Assembly (NCBI RefSeq): GCF_003628535.1 | Contig: NZ_RBCI01000011.1 | Span: 1 to 64,000, forward strand | From: Flavisolibacter nicotianae | GTDB lineage: Bacteria; Bacteroidota; Bacteroidia; Chitinophagales; Chitinophagaceae | Direction of reading: 5' to 3' | Length of the DNA: 64,000 nt | In this document: piece after piece, positions 1 to 7,998 of the stretch | Position numbering within the stretch: position 1 is the first letter of the stretch | Layout of the letters: the number at the start of each line of letters is the position of its first letter | Position numbers and translations under genes: made by a program | Notes under the pieces: model-generated | Database searches by the model: none | What the model was told of the DNA's origin: nothing | What the model saw: only the letters and a program-made list of their open reading frames with translations

Positions 1-56
1 TCGTGCTCTTGAATAGCCTTGACAATCTGTGTTTCGGTGAAGTTTGATTTTTTCAT
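1..56 (-). CDS. IS3-family transposase OrfA, N-terminal fragment
   Basis: Only the first 18 codons are in the window: M-K-K-S-N-F-T-E-T-Q-I-V-K-A-I-Q-E-H. This is the characteristic opening of IS3-family OrfA proteins, the helix-turn-helix half of the transposase made with OrfB by programmed frameshifting. The ATG is at 56-54. The gene runs off the left edge, so nothing can be said about the catalytic DDE half or whether the element is intact. The call rests on the N-terminal motif and on the truncated gene beside it. Confidence 0.6.
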   Translation of the reverse strand, partial: MKKSNFTETQIVKAIQEH

Positions 57-95
57 ATTTACTCATTTAAAATTAAGCGCCTTTGCTAACTTTCA
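1..95 (-). mobile_element. End of an IS3-family insertion sequence (partial)
   Basis: The window opens inside an insertion sequence read on the minus strand. It contains the first codons of an OrfA-type transposase and a short leader. On the minus strand the probable terminal repeat begins TGAAAGTTAGC at position 95, and its TGA serves as the stop codon of the interrupted hsdS. The exact terminus is inferred, because the other IS end and any target duplication lie outside the window. Confidence 0.55.
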
Positions 96-1208
96 AATGA
101 GCGAATTATAGGGAAGCCGACATACTCTTGCTTTGAAAATGTGATTTTGATGAATACAATTATCTATCTCATTATTCCAAATTGCATTGCGGCCTAACTT
201 ATCCCTATCACCACCTTCTGTAAATAGAATGTCACCTGCCTCTAATTTAAACTTTTCGAACTCATCTGGCAATATCTCAATCGATTTTACTTCATCTAAA
301 TCGAGAAATCCATCTTGAACATTGGCTACCCTTAGATATGGAACTCTGATTAAACGTTTGCCCTTCAAATTTCTTCCTTTGGTAACGCCACTTGAAATTT
401 CAGCAATATCTAAGAGGCGGGTCCAATGCCATGTTTTTGGAATTTTTTCGTTTTGCTGGATTATCTCGTCTACCTCGAAGTTTAAAACACCATTGGCAGT
501 TCTTCTTTTCTGAACTATGAGTTTAAACAATTGTAAACCAGTTCCGTTTTTGTTGTTCTTTCTCCAATCATTGGTTAAGGCTCCGCTCACAGCATCATCT
601 ATGACCTTTTGTTTTGCAGCTTTAAGCATTTCTGGTATCTTGTTTAAAACCGTTTGTGCTTGTTGAAGCTTTCCTAGCAGATCTTCGAGCTCATCTACTA
701 TCAAATGTTGTATCTCTGGTGATGGAAGAGGAATAGGATAATCATTTATTATACCTAGGCTGATATTTTGTTGGGCATCTCCCTTTCCAAGAGACATGAG
801 CTTGTCTCTTTCACTTAATAGATAATAAAAAATATACTTGGAAGGTATTCCGCCGAAGATTTTTCTTGTAAAGGCAATTGCCTGATTTGTTGTACATGGC
901 ATTTTATTGATGCCTAATTTGCCGATACTGTTGCCATACATAGCAAGAAGAACAGAATTCGCTGGTACCCATTTCGCGCTGCTATTCTCCAAACCAAGTT
1001 GAGTAATAGTCTTCTGTGATCTGCTTATTTCACCGTCATTTAAGTCACCGATGACAACCCAAGGTATATCGCCATTATAATATCGTTTGACGGATGCGCT
1101 AGGAGTACCTCCAGAACTCCAAATAGCTATTTCACCCAAACTGCGTAATGCCCAACCATTAGGTATTTTTCTGCTTACCAGAAAATTTGAATCTTTTTTA
1201 CTCTTCAC
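93..1208 (-). CDS. hsdS: Type I restriction-modification specificity subunit HsdS, 3'-truncated
   Basis: HsdS supplies the target-recognition domains (TRDs) of a type I methyltransferase or restriction complex and partners HsdM. The 371 residues show a first TRD (about 15-170, opening with the usual WxxxxLGEIA-like segment), a central conserved helix (about 170-215) and a second TRD (about 255-360). It ends abruptly just after a C-I-H-Q-N-H-I-F motif, where family members continue for roughly another 80-100 residues including the second long helix. The stop lies at the inferred IS3 terminus, so the gene is probably disrupted by insertion. Start is GTG at 1208, 2 nt after the hsdM stop. The truncated protein may lack proper dimer geometry. 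No hsdR is visible; it could lie left of the window. Confidence 0.85.
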   Translation of the reverse strand: MKSKKDSNFLVSRKIPNGWALRSLGEIAIWSSGGTPSASVKRYYNGDIPWVVIGDLNDGEISRSQKTITQLGLENSSAKWVPANSVLLAMYGNSIGKLGINKMPCTTNQAIAFTRKIFGGIPSKYIFYYLLSERDKLMSLGKGDAQQNISLGIINDYPIPLPSPEIQHLIVDELEDLLGKLQQAQTVLNKIPEMLKAAKQKVIDDAVSGALTNDWRKNNKNGTGLQLFKLIVQKRRTANGVLNFEVDEIIQQNEKIPKTWHWTRLLDIAEISSGVTKGRNLKGKRLIRVPYLRVANVQDGFLDLDEVKSIEILPDEFEKFKLEAGDILFTEGGDRDKLGRNAIWNNEIDNCIHQNHIFKARVCRLPYNSLI

Positions 1209-1210
1209 TT

Positions 1211-2614
1211 TTATATTGATTTCCCAAGCAAGGAAAGTACATCCTTGAGATCATTTAATACTTCTTGAACTTCATCGATTGAGTCTTTGATAATATTATG
1301 TGCAGTTAGACCGTCGTAGTCATTCTCATTTGTTTCATCTTTTAGCCAACTTATATCCAGTTTGAAATTTCGGTTTTTAATAAAGTTTATATCGAATTCT
1401 CGGAATCGTCCTTGCATACCCTGGTCTATCCGACGACTTTTGCCATTTGGATCTTCCCCGAAACATAATTCGAATTCTTCAAAATGACTTTTGTGTAATG
1501 GCCTGTCTTTTTTGGTTATTGCTTGTACATTACTCCTTCCGTCGTAGATCCAAACAGAACTTGTTGGCAAACCTTTTTGAAGGAATACCACGTTTGCTTT
1601 AACACCTTGCGCATATGGTGTAAAAGTGCCTGACGGCAATTTAAGGATAGTATGAACATTACACAATTGCATCAAATACTTCCATAATTCGGCAGCTTTT
1701 TCTTCGAAAAGAACGCTATCAGGAAGTACTAAAGCTGCACGGCCATTATCTTCCAAGCAGCTAAAAACATGTTGTATAAAGTTTAATTGTTTATTGCTTG
1801 TTTTTATTTTAAAGTCCTTCCGATCTGGAACCTGGTTCGCTCCTTTGTTTCCAAATGGAGGATTGGTAAGTATGCAGGAAAATCTATCGCTACTCAAGGG
1901 ATCATAGATCGTGTCACCCCAAACAATATTAGGTATGATGCCGTGAAGGTATAAGTTCATTTGTGCCATACGTCGCGGCCGGATAACAAGCTCTTGTCCG
2001 AAATATGTTCTTTCGAATATTTTTTTTCTTTGAGTAGGAGTTAATCTTTTTAGTTCAACCTTTGATTTCAGCCATTCGAAGCTCGAAATGATAAAACCCG
2101 CAGTACCACAAGCAACGTCTGAAATTTTAAAGTTTTTTGACTCCAATGGGTCTGGCTTCATGACTCTAACTATCGTCTCAATCAGAGGCCTGGGTGTAAA
2201 ATATTGCCCTGCTCCTTTTTTACTCTCGTTTGCAGCTTTTTCTAACAATCCTTCGAACATTGCGCCAAGAACATCTTCATTGTACTCAGACCATTTCTCT
2301 TCGTCAATTAGAGTTAAAAGTTTTTTTAACGTTGAAGAGTTCCTTATTTTAGCAATAGGCTGCGTGAATATGTCTCCTAATATGTTTTTTTCTTTACTTA
2401 GTATATTTAGTACCTCATTGTATTTTTGTAATAGGTTTTGATTTTCAGGGTCGATTAAGTCACTCCATGCACAACCCGGAGGTGTTGAGATATTTCTTTC
2501 TTCGGCAATTTTCAAAAAAAGCAAATATGTAAGCTCCTCGATATAATCGGAGTAATCAACACCTTCATGCCTTAAAGTATGACAGAAATTCCAAAATTTA
2601 GCTACAAGATCCAT
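1211..2614 (-). CDS. hsdM: Type I restriction-modification N6-adenine methyltransferase HsdM
   Basis: HsdM transfers a methyl group from S-adenosylmethionine to adenine within the site chosen by HsdS. The 467-residue protein has an N-terminal HsdM helical domain (about 1-120), the G-A-G-Q-Y-F-T-P-R motif before the catalytic fold (about 136-145), SAM-binding motif I D-V-A-C-G-T-A-G-F (about 165-173) and catalytic motif IV N-P-P-F-G (about 252-256). The length is normal for the family. It is followed after 2 nt by hsdS, so the two are probably co-transcribed. The usual third gene hsdR is not seen. Methylation may be lost if the truncated HsdS is inactive. Confidence 0.93.
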   Translation of the reverse strand: MDLVAKFWNFCHTLRHEGVDYSDYIEELTYLLFLKIAEERNISTPPGCAWSDLIDPENQNLLQKYNEVLNILSKEKNILGDIFTQPIAKIRNSSTLKKLLTLIDEEKWSEYNEDVLGAMFEGLLEKAANESKKGAGQYFTPRPLIETIVRVMKPDPLESKNFKISDVACGTAGFIISSFEWLKSKVELKRLTPTQRKKIFERTYFGQELVIRPRRMAQMNLYLHGIIPNIVWGDTIYDPLSSDRFSCILTNPPFGNKGANQVPDRKDFKIKTSNKQLNFIQHVFSCLEDNGRAALVLPDSVLFEEKAAELWKYLMQLCNVHTILKLPSGTFTPYAQGVKANVVFLQKGLPTSSVWIYDGRSNVQAITKKDRPLHKSHFEEFELCFGEDPNGKSRRIDQGMQGRFREFDINFIKNRNFKLDISWLKDETNENDYDGLTAHNIIKDSIDEVQEVLNDLKDVLSLLGKSI

Positions 2615-2983
2615 TCTTAAGTGGTGGCTTTGGAATAAGAATAATGATTTTACACGAAATAGACAAAAAATCTAAATCTGGTGCAAACTTAGGGCGTTAA
2701 AAACGAAATGAGTAGAGATTAAGTATTTGCTACTTAAGATAATTTGAAAGACTTGGCTATTGAAAGCTTAAATGCAACATTGTTGATTTTAACCTCGCAT
2801 CCTAGTGATGATTTTATTGACAGCTTGGTTTCTTATACAATAATCGTAATATTTCTAGTCAAGTAGGGATTCTTTTAGCTGATAATCTACTATGTTTTTC
2901 CAGGGAAATTTATGGCTTCCTATGTCAGAGATACCAACATAATATCATGCAAATGGTTTTTGACGAAAGATCAAAGATTAGTT
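2615..2983. other. AT-rich intergenic region, nothing recognised
   Basis: About 370 nt between hsdM and mobC without a convincing ORF, RNA or terminator. It should carry the hsdM promoter near its left end. It may hold the boundary between the restriction genes and the mobilisation module, but I see no repeat that would mark one. Confidence 0.4.
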
Positions 2984-4951
2984 TTAATCAAGAGCTTGAT
3001 TTTTATTCTGGATTTTCTTTAGTTCTTGCTGTACGAGCTTTTTAATTTCAATTTTTATTTGATAGAATGTGTCTCCTACACTTTGGGCATCTGAGCTTGA
3101 AACAATTGGGATATTTATGTATGTACTATTTTCTTTTTTTGGTTTATGATAATTATTAAGCACCTCCGAGTGAAATATTTTTAAACTAATTTTTTCATAC
3201 GGGTTATCCGCGACCATCCCCACAAATTCACCTGAAGAAAGTGAGGCAATTTTGGATGCCGGGAGAGCACTATCTAATTGCTTCGAGTGGCTAATAGAGG
3301 TGTCTGTTCTGTTGATCGAAACGCTCTGCCGATCCTGCATTATTTTCCCAAACCGTTCGGACAATACTTTGGCTGTTTCTCCCATCACCTGGCCACTGAT
3401 AATGTTGCCTGCAATGTTAACAATCACATCCGCCTGTTCACGGCCATAATCTTTCTTTAACTGGCTGAAATCCTGCATGGCTAAGGTGGTCGCCACTTTG
3501 TTGCTCCGGGCGGTGGCAATCAGGCTATCAATGCCTCCAAAATAAATGGTCGGAAATTCATCAAACACCAGGCTGCATTTCAGCCGGTCTTTTTTGTTCA
3601 CCTGCCGAACTAAACGGGAGATGTAAAGCGAGAGCACAGCCCCATAAATCTGCTGCTTTTCCGGGTTGTTAGCCATGCACACAATCTTAGGTGCTTCCGG
3701 GTTGTTGATGTCAAGGGTAAAATCATTGCCAGAGAGTACCCAGTAAAGCTGCGGCGAAGCCAGTCGGGCCATGCCAATTTTAGCAGAGGCAACCTGTCCT
3801 TCCAACTGCTCCATGGCATCGTTCTGATAAGCCGTAATAAACGGGTTCACCAGCACTTCAATTTCCGGCTCGGTATTGAGCACCGGAAAGAGTTCCTCGT
3901 AGTCCGTTTGCATAAGCTCAATCACGTGCGGCAGGGTGCAGTATTTTCCGTCTTCGTACTTGCGCAAAAACCAGATCACTGCTGTTAGAAAGTTTATAGG
4001 TGACTCCACAAAAAAATCACCCTGCTTGTTTACCCACTCCCGGTTTAGCCCCAATAGGATGGTTCGTGCAGACTCGGTGGCATCGGTAATATCGTTCATG
4101 CTTTGCGGGTCCAGAGGATTGCAGCGGTGCGATTGCGAAAGGTTGTCGAAATTGATAACATAGAAGGAGGGAGGCACGGCGTATTTGTCCTTGTGTCTTT
4201 GTAGCCAGTTGTAGGCAATCTTGGATAGGTCGTCGTACTTAAAGTCGTACACAAACATGGCAAAGCCTTTTTCTATGTGCTGCTTGATGACATGCTGAAT
4301 CACAAACCAGCTTTTTCCGGCACCCGGAGAGCCAATCACCAGGAGCCCACGAAAGGGGTTGATGATGTTGATCCAGCTTTTACGCTGCTTTCCTTTGAGG
4401 TTGTAGCGTGCCGACAGGTTGATGGAGTATTCATTGCCCAAAAACCGCTCCTCCTGCGGAAAGGTTTCGTTCAGGTGATTAAAGACATCATTTTGCAGGC
4501 TATTCCGCACCAGCCGGCTTAAGAGACTACCTCCAGCAAGTATGAGTAAGAAACCGGTGACAGTGGTAACCATGTAGGCACTCGCAATTGTGGACATTGG
4601 AAGTGCAAGATGAAGCAGGACGTCACTGCCAACGAAAAGAACAAGACCGCTCAGCAAATAAACGGCAATCAAACGCCGCCTGATTTGCTCGTCTTTTCTG
4701 CCTTGCCAGCCAAGCAGGGAAACCACCAGCAAACCAACGGATAGCGCCTTTGAATTCAAGGCTGAAGAAAAGAGGCCCGTATTGGCAATGTTTTGTAACA
4801 GCCGGTCCGAAATTTCTGAGCGCAATCCCCACTGGACAAAAGCACCATAGCAGTAAAAGTAAATATGCAGCAGCAAAACAAAAATGCTGGCAAACCGTGT
4901 CAGGTCTATTATCTTCCGTAGCCCCTGTTCATTTTCTCCTGTAACAGACAT
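2984..4951 (-). CDS. mobC: Type IV coupling protein MobC (TraG/VirD4 family)
   Basis: Coupling proteins are inner-membrane ATPases that deliver the relaxase-DNA complex to the conjugation channel. This 655-residue protein has a hydrophobic N-terminal region with several membrane helices (about 17-150), Walker A G-S-P-G-A-G-K-S at 207-214 and Walker B C-S-L-V-F-D-E-F at 459-466. A C-terminal helical tail is rich in Lys and Gln. Length and order match MobC of Bacteroides-type conjugative transposons. It follows mobB by 11 nt in a mobA-mobB-mobC operon. The start ATG at 4951 gives the expected N-terminal membrane segment. Confidence 0.9.
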   Translation of the reverse strand: MSVTGENEQGLRKIIDLTRFASIFVLLLHIYFYCYGAFVQWGLRSEISDRLLQNIANTGLFSSALNSKALSVGLLVVSLLGWQGRKDEQIRRRLIAVYLLSGLVLFVGSDVLLHLALPMSTIASAYMVTTVTGFLLILAGGSLLSRLVRNSLQNDVFNHLNETFPQEERFLGNEYSINLSARYNLKGKQRKSWINIINPFRGLLVIGSPGAGKSWFVIQHVIKQHIEKGFAMFVYDFKYDDLSKIAYNWLQRHKDKYAVPPSFYVINFDNLSQSHRCNPLDPQSMNDITDATESARTILLGLNREWVNKQGDFFVESPINFLTAVIWFLRKYEDGKYCTLPHVIELMQTDYEELFPVLNTEPEIEVLVNPFITAYQNDAMEQLEGQVASAKIGMARLASPQLYWVLSGNDFTLDINNPEAPKIVCMANNPEKQQIYGAVLSLYISRLVRQVNKKDRLKCSLVFDEFPTIYFGGIDSLIATARSNKVATTLAMQDFSQLKKDYGREQADVIVNIAGNIISGQVMGETAKVLSERFGKIMQDRQSVSINRTDTSISHSKQLDSALPASKIASLSSGEFVGMVADNPYEKISLKIFHSEVLNNYHKPKKENSTYINIPIVSSSDAQSVGDTFYQIKIEIKKLVQQELKKIQNKNQALD

Positions 4952-4962
4952 ACTTGATCATT

Positions 4963-6246
4963 TTAAAGTGATGAATTTGGATTTCTTCCTTTTTTCTTTT
5001 TGCGTTTTTTGGGTAGCAAGCTTCCGGAAACACTATCGTATTGTTCTTTTGAGGAAAGCAGTTGGTTGAGGGTTTTTTCGATGTCCCGGCTGAGTCCCTC
5101 ATTTCTACCGGTTAGAAGTTGTTTCCTAACACCAGCGCCTTGCCATTGCGAAAAGTCTTTTTCATTTGCTGGTGTTTTTTTGGCAGGTATTGCTTCCGTT
5201 TTAGACAACCGGCTTTGCAACGCGGCGGCACTGTAGGCCGTGCCTATGTCACTGCCGTTGAAAACACATTTGGTTCGGTTATCAACGAAGGTGATGCCGT
5301 AGACTTTCCCATCACCGTTTTGCGGGGGAAGCAGGTACACGTTTTGCGCTGCCAATCGTTCACTGAATTGAGTTAAACTGCCGGCTGTTAGTAAGCTGTC
5401 ATCTAGAAGGGTTTTTAGGCGGAGTTTTGCGCTCCATTTTAATGGCTCGTTTTGGCTAAATTTCTGCTCCAATGTCTTGAGTGTAGGAGAGCAGGGGATC
5501 GAGCTTGCTTTGATGGGAACACCCACTTTGTTTCCGCTTTCATCCAGAAGCCGGTAAACCAGCCCACCGTTGCGATAAATTCGTCCACCTTCTTTTCCCC
5601 GGTCAGCTACGACGTTAAACTGCCGGAGTGCCGCATTGTATTCTGCAAGGGAGTTAAACCTGTACGATTGAAAAACGGCCATCACAATGCCGGCAATTGC
5701 CCGTTTCGTTTCAGTATTTCCGTAAACTGCTTTTTCTACAGCAGCCGGCTTAAGCGTTGCTTCACTTTTTTGCTGAAGTGCTTCTGCTCTTTTCAAGCCA
5801 AACCGAAGTTCAATTTCCTTCCGGGCTTTTTCAGATGCATTGCGACCGATATTGTGCGTGTTAATGCGGCTGCCATCGTGTTTGATAGTGGTGCTGACAA
5901 TGTGAATGTGCGGGTGGCCGGCGTCCTGGTGCCGGTAAACAAGGTAAGGCTGCTCACCAAATCCAATCTTTTCCATGTAACAACTGGCGATCTGGAGTAA
6001 CCTTTCGTCAATCAGTTTTTCCGAGGTGTCGAAATTGAGCGATACATGTAGGGTCTTGGTGGTAGCTCTGTCGTTGAGTGAGTTGAAGCGTTCCAGCCCT
6101 TCCAATTTCTGATAGAAGGTCAGTTCACCTGGTTCTCTCAAGTAACCGCTGGCGGAAAGACAAGCTGCCTTTCCTTTGTCCACCTTGTTTTCGTTGTAGT
6201 TCAGTGCTGCTTCCACCCGTTTCGGGAATGTTATTTTAGCAACCAT
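4963..6246 (-). CDS. mobB: Relaxase MobB (MOBP-type mobilisation nuclease)
   Basis: The relaxase nicks one DNA strand at oriT and stays covalently attached through a tyrosine. The N-terminal relaxase domain (about 1-170) contains the metal-binding histidine cluster: H106 followed by H-P-H-I-H at 111-115. Tyr17 is a plausible catalytic tyrosine by position; this assignment is inference. The C-terminus is strongly basic (K-K-R-K-K-K-K-G), as expected for a DNA-binding tail. The start overlaps the 3' end of mobA by 16 nt, suggesting translational coupling. The 427-residue length is typical for Bacteroidota MobB. Confidence 0.9.
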   Translation of the reverse strand: MVAKITFPKRVEAALNYNENKVDKGKAACLSASGYLREPGELTFYQKLEGLERFNSLNDRATTKTLHVSLNFDTSEKLIDERLLQIASCYMEKIGFGEQPYLVYRHQDAGHPHIHIVSTTIKHDGSRINTHNIGRNASEKARKEIELRFGLKRAEALQQKSEATLKPAAVEKAVYGNTETKRAIAGIVMAVFQSYRFNSLAEYNAALRQFNVVADRGKEGGRIYRNGGLVYRLLDESGNKVGVPIKASSIPCSPTLKTLEQKFSQNEPLKWSAKLRLKTLLDDSLLTAGSLTQFSERLAAQNVYLLPPQNGDGKVYGITFVDNRTKCVFNGSDIGTAYSAAALQSRLSKTEAIPAKKTPANEKDFSQWQGAGVRKQLLTGRNEGLSRDIEKTLNQLLSSKEQYDSVSGSLLPKKRKKKKGRNPNSSL

Positions 6247-6626
6247 TGTTCGTAGAGTTGATTCATACGTAGGCGTATCTCTTCCACTTTGCTCACCAAC
6301 GCCTTTTGAAGGCTGTCATTCTGCAGGATCCAGATTCTGAATTCTGGTATCTTGTCGAGGATGTGCAGCTTGTTTACAGCCTGATTGAAATTGCTGCCGA
6401 TCACATTTAGCTCTTTTCGGAGTTGCAGCATTTCTTTCAGAAAATCATCGGCTGATTGGTTGCGGTAGGTGACTGTGACCGGCTTTTGAAGGGCGATTTT
6501 TCGCAAGTAACTGCTAACGTCTTTTTCGGTAGTTTGCCGCTGAAACCTGACCACTGTCTGGAGTTCAGCATCGTTCATGCGGGTCTTGACAAAATGCCGG
6601 CGTACTTCTTTCTCCTCTTTTTTCAT
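6231..6626 (-). CDS. mobA: Relaxosome accessory protein MobA (ribbon-helix-helix)
   Basis: A 131-residue basic protein at the head of the mob operon. It has the layout of small relaxosome proteins: a charged N-terminus, a ribbon-helix-helix-like segment (R-M-N-D-A-E-L-Q-T-V-V-R-F near residue 15), and a helical C-terminal half with the recurring G-S-N-F-N-Q-A-V-N-K motif near residue 77. Such proteins bind oriT inverted repeats and help the relaxase nick. Inverted repeats lie directly upstream (6706-6722, 6743-6766, 6889-6913), fitting that role. In some naming schemes this family is called MobC, so the symbol follows the Bacteroides usage. Confidence 0.8.
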   Translation of the reverse strand: MKKEEKEVRRHFVKTRMNDAELQTVVRFQRQTTEKDVSSYLRKIALQKPVTVTYRNQSADDFLKEMLQLRKELNVIGSNFNQAVNKLHILDKIPEFRIWILQNDSLQKALVSKVEEIRLRMNQLYEQWLLK

Positions 6627-6639
6627 TCTTCACAATTTT

Positions 6640-6930
6640 GGCTTTACCAATTCTAATGGCTGATAGCTCACCCCAAAGCGAGTTCCGAGCGTAGGGGCAT
6701 TTTCCCAAACGTGGCACGTTTGTACATCTTGCCGTGGGCAAAATCCGGCACACTGATCTACCGGATGTCTGTTTGAAGCGTGTCTGTGAACGAATAGAAA
6801 TTCGGATTAAATCTTAGTTTGGGAATGTTGACCATCAGCTTTTTCCATTATCTGAAATTAGCGTAAAGAATGTGCCTTTTCGTTGACTTACCTGACTAAT
6901 CTTTGGTCAGGTAGTCTAATGCTGGCGTGA
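6640..6930. other. Candidate oriT / mob operon control region with inverted repeats
   Basis: The non-coding stretch 6627-7219 lies upstream of mobA, where oriT sits in Bacteroidota mobilisation modules. It holds an odd palindrome with 8-bp arms caaacgtg/cacgtttg around one base (6706-6722). It also holds a 6-bp repeat atccgg/ccggat spaced by 12 (6743-6766) and an 8-bp stem tacctgac/gtcaggta with a 9-nt loop (6889-6913). The last is extended by a further gac/gtc. The position of the nick cannot be read from sequence. The rest of the gap, 6931-7200, shows nothing else I recognise. Confidence 0.5.
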
Positions 6931-7206
6931 TTTAGTTGGTGTCAGTGGCTGCACAAACCAGAATTGCATTTTATTAAGGGGAAGAATTTAGCTGCAAATT
7001 GGTTTGAATTCGCTGGCTTGTACGGCGGATTTGTTTGCTTAGTTGATATAGTTTTTCACACAATAACTGACAAAACTCTGTGGTTTTGTTTGCGAATTTT
7101 TAGTTGATTACGGCGAGGAAAAAATGATCAAAAACTTGCTCTTTTTTAGATGAAAAAGGATGGTGGCTTTTTGTTACAGATGAAAGTAAAAAGTCTTATG
7201 GTTGGA

Positions 7207-7233
7207 ACAAAAAAAGGGCTCATAAGAGCCCTT
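7207..7233 (-). terminator. Rho-independent terminator overlapping the radC stop codon
   Basis: On the minus strand an 8-bp stem aagggctc/gagccctt with loop ttat (7233-7214) is followed at once by a run of seven T. The stem encodes the last residues of the RadC-like protein and includes its TGA stop, so the 3' UTR is essentially absent. Confidence 0.8.
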
Positions 7234-7690
7234 CATCTGCAAAAGAGTAATACCCTTCCGAAGAAAGGATGACGTGGTCAAGAACTTTGATGTCAAGGAA
7301 AGCGCCGGCACTTTTGATTTTTTGTGTCAACTCCTCGTCTTGCCGTGACGGCTTCAGGGCACCAGAGGGATGATTGTGAGAGAGGACAAGCGAGACTGCG
7401 TTAACCTTCAGGGCTGCCGTGTATATAATGCGGGGATCGGCGACTGTTCCTGTGATGCCACCAGAAGAAACATTAAAGAGACATAGCACTCGGTTGGCCC
7501 TATTCAGGAACAAGACTTTGAATTGCTCTACCAGGTCAATTTTGCCTTCTTCCCAGAGTTCCTTTAGGACATTGTATGCGTCCAAAGAAGAAGAAATCAA
7601 TGGGCGTTCGGATGCTTTTACTTTTGACTTGTAAATCAGTTCCACTTCGGCAACTTGAGACATCATTTCCAGAAGGGCTTTCTTTTCCAT
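7220..7690 (-). CDS. radC: RadC-like JAB/MPN domain protein
   Basis: This 156-residue protein is the short RadC form common on plasmids, phages and conjugative elements. It lacks the N-terminal helix-hairpin-helix of chromosomal RadC. The JAMM metalloprotease-like signature is complete: S-H-N-H-P-S-G near residues 120-126 with a downstream Asp (S-R-Q-D), preceded by a conserved core near 60-80. Despite the name, no role in DNA repair is established for this family. An anti-defence or element-maintenance role is often suggested. It ends in an embedded terminator. A structured element lies 67 nt upstream of its start. Confidence 0.85.
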   Translation of the reverse strand: MEKKALLEMMSQVAEVELIYKSKVKASERPLISSSLDAYNVLKELWEEGKIDLVEQFKVLFLNRANRVLCLFNVSSGGITGTVADPRIIYTAALKVNAVSLVLSHNHPSGALKPSRQDEELTQKIKSAGAFLDIKVLDHVILSSEGYYSFADEGLL

Positions 7691-7756
7691 AATCTATCGT
7701 TTTTGAGGTTTAAAAAATTGATTATGGAACATGCTCCGGTGCTCCCTTTCAACAGG

Positions 7757-7830
7757 CGCAAGGAGGAACGGAATAAATCACATCTAACTCCTTATGTGAA
7801 AGCTTTTGTTTATGCCGTAGTTCCTTGCCA
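7757..7830. ncRNA. Structured element, copy 1 (undescribed RNA motif candidate)
   Basis: Plus-strand arms at 7759-7777 and 7809-7827 pair as caagga/tccttg, a 3x3 internal loop (gga/agt), acgg/ccgt, one A-G mismatch, and ataaa/tttat. An inner stem cacat/atgtg lies at 7779-7783 and 7794-7798. Copy 2 (9909-9982) keeps the same architecture with a different outer stem. Orientation is unsettled. A plus-strand terminator follows at 7917, favouring a small plus-strand RNA. The element also sits in the 5' region of minus-strand radC, as copy 2 does for the next minus-strand gene, favouring a minus-strand leader. Confidence 0.55.
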
Positions 7831-7916
7831 GCCTTTGAATGGGAGCGCCGAATTTTGTTGAATAATCAGTGAAAACCAACCGTCTTTATCATTCCTAAAT
7901 CTGTAACAACAGGAGC

Positions 7917-7941
7917 CCGCCCGCAGGGCGGCAATTTTTTT
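7917..7941 (+). terminator. Plus-strand terminator without an annotated plus-strand gene
   Basis: Stem ccgccc/gggcgg with loop gca (7917-7931) is followed by caa and seven T. No protein gene on the plus strand precedes it, so it may end a small RNA containing the structured element at 7757-7830. Confidence 0.6.
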
Positions 7942-7961
7942 GATTTGGACATTGCGGAATA

Positions 7962-7984
7962 AATGAAAGGAGGCTTTCGCCTCC
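7962..7984 (-). terminator. Terminator of the DUF932 gene
   Basis: On the minus strand, 6-bp stem ggaggc/gcctcc closed by a GAAA tetraloop (7984-7969), followed by TTTCATTTATT. It lies 15 nt beyond the stop of the DUF932 gene. Confidence 0.6.
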
Positions 7985-7998
7985 CTTTTAATTGGTGG

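Noticed and set aside
5452-6000. Plus-strand 182-codon open frame
   Set aside because: Antisense to the relaxase gene mobB; no family resemblance and biased composition, so it is a shadow frame.
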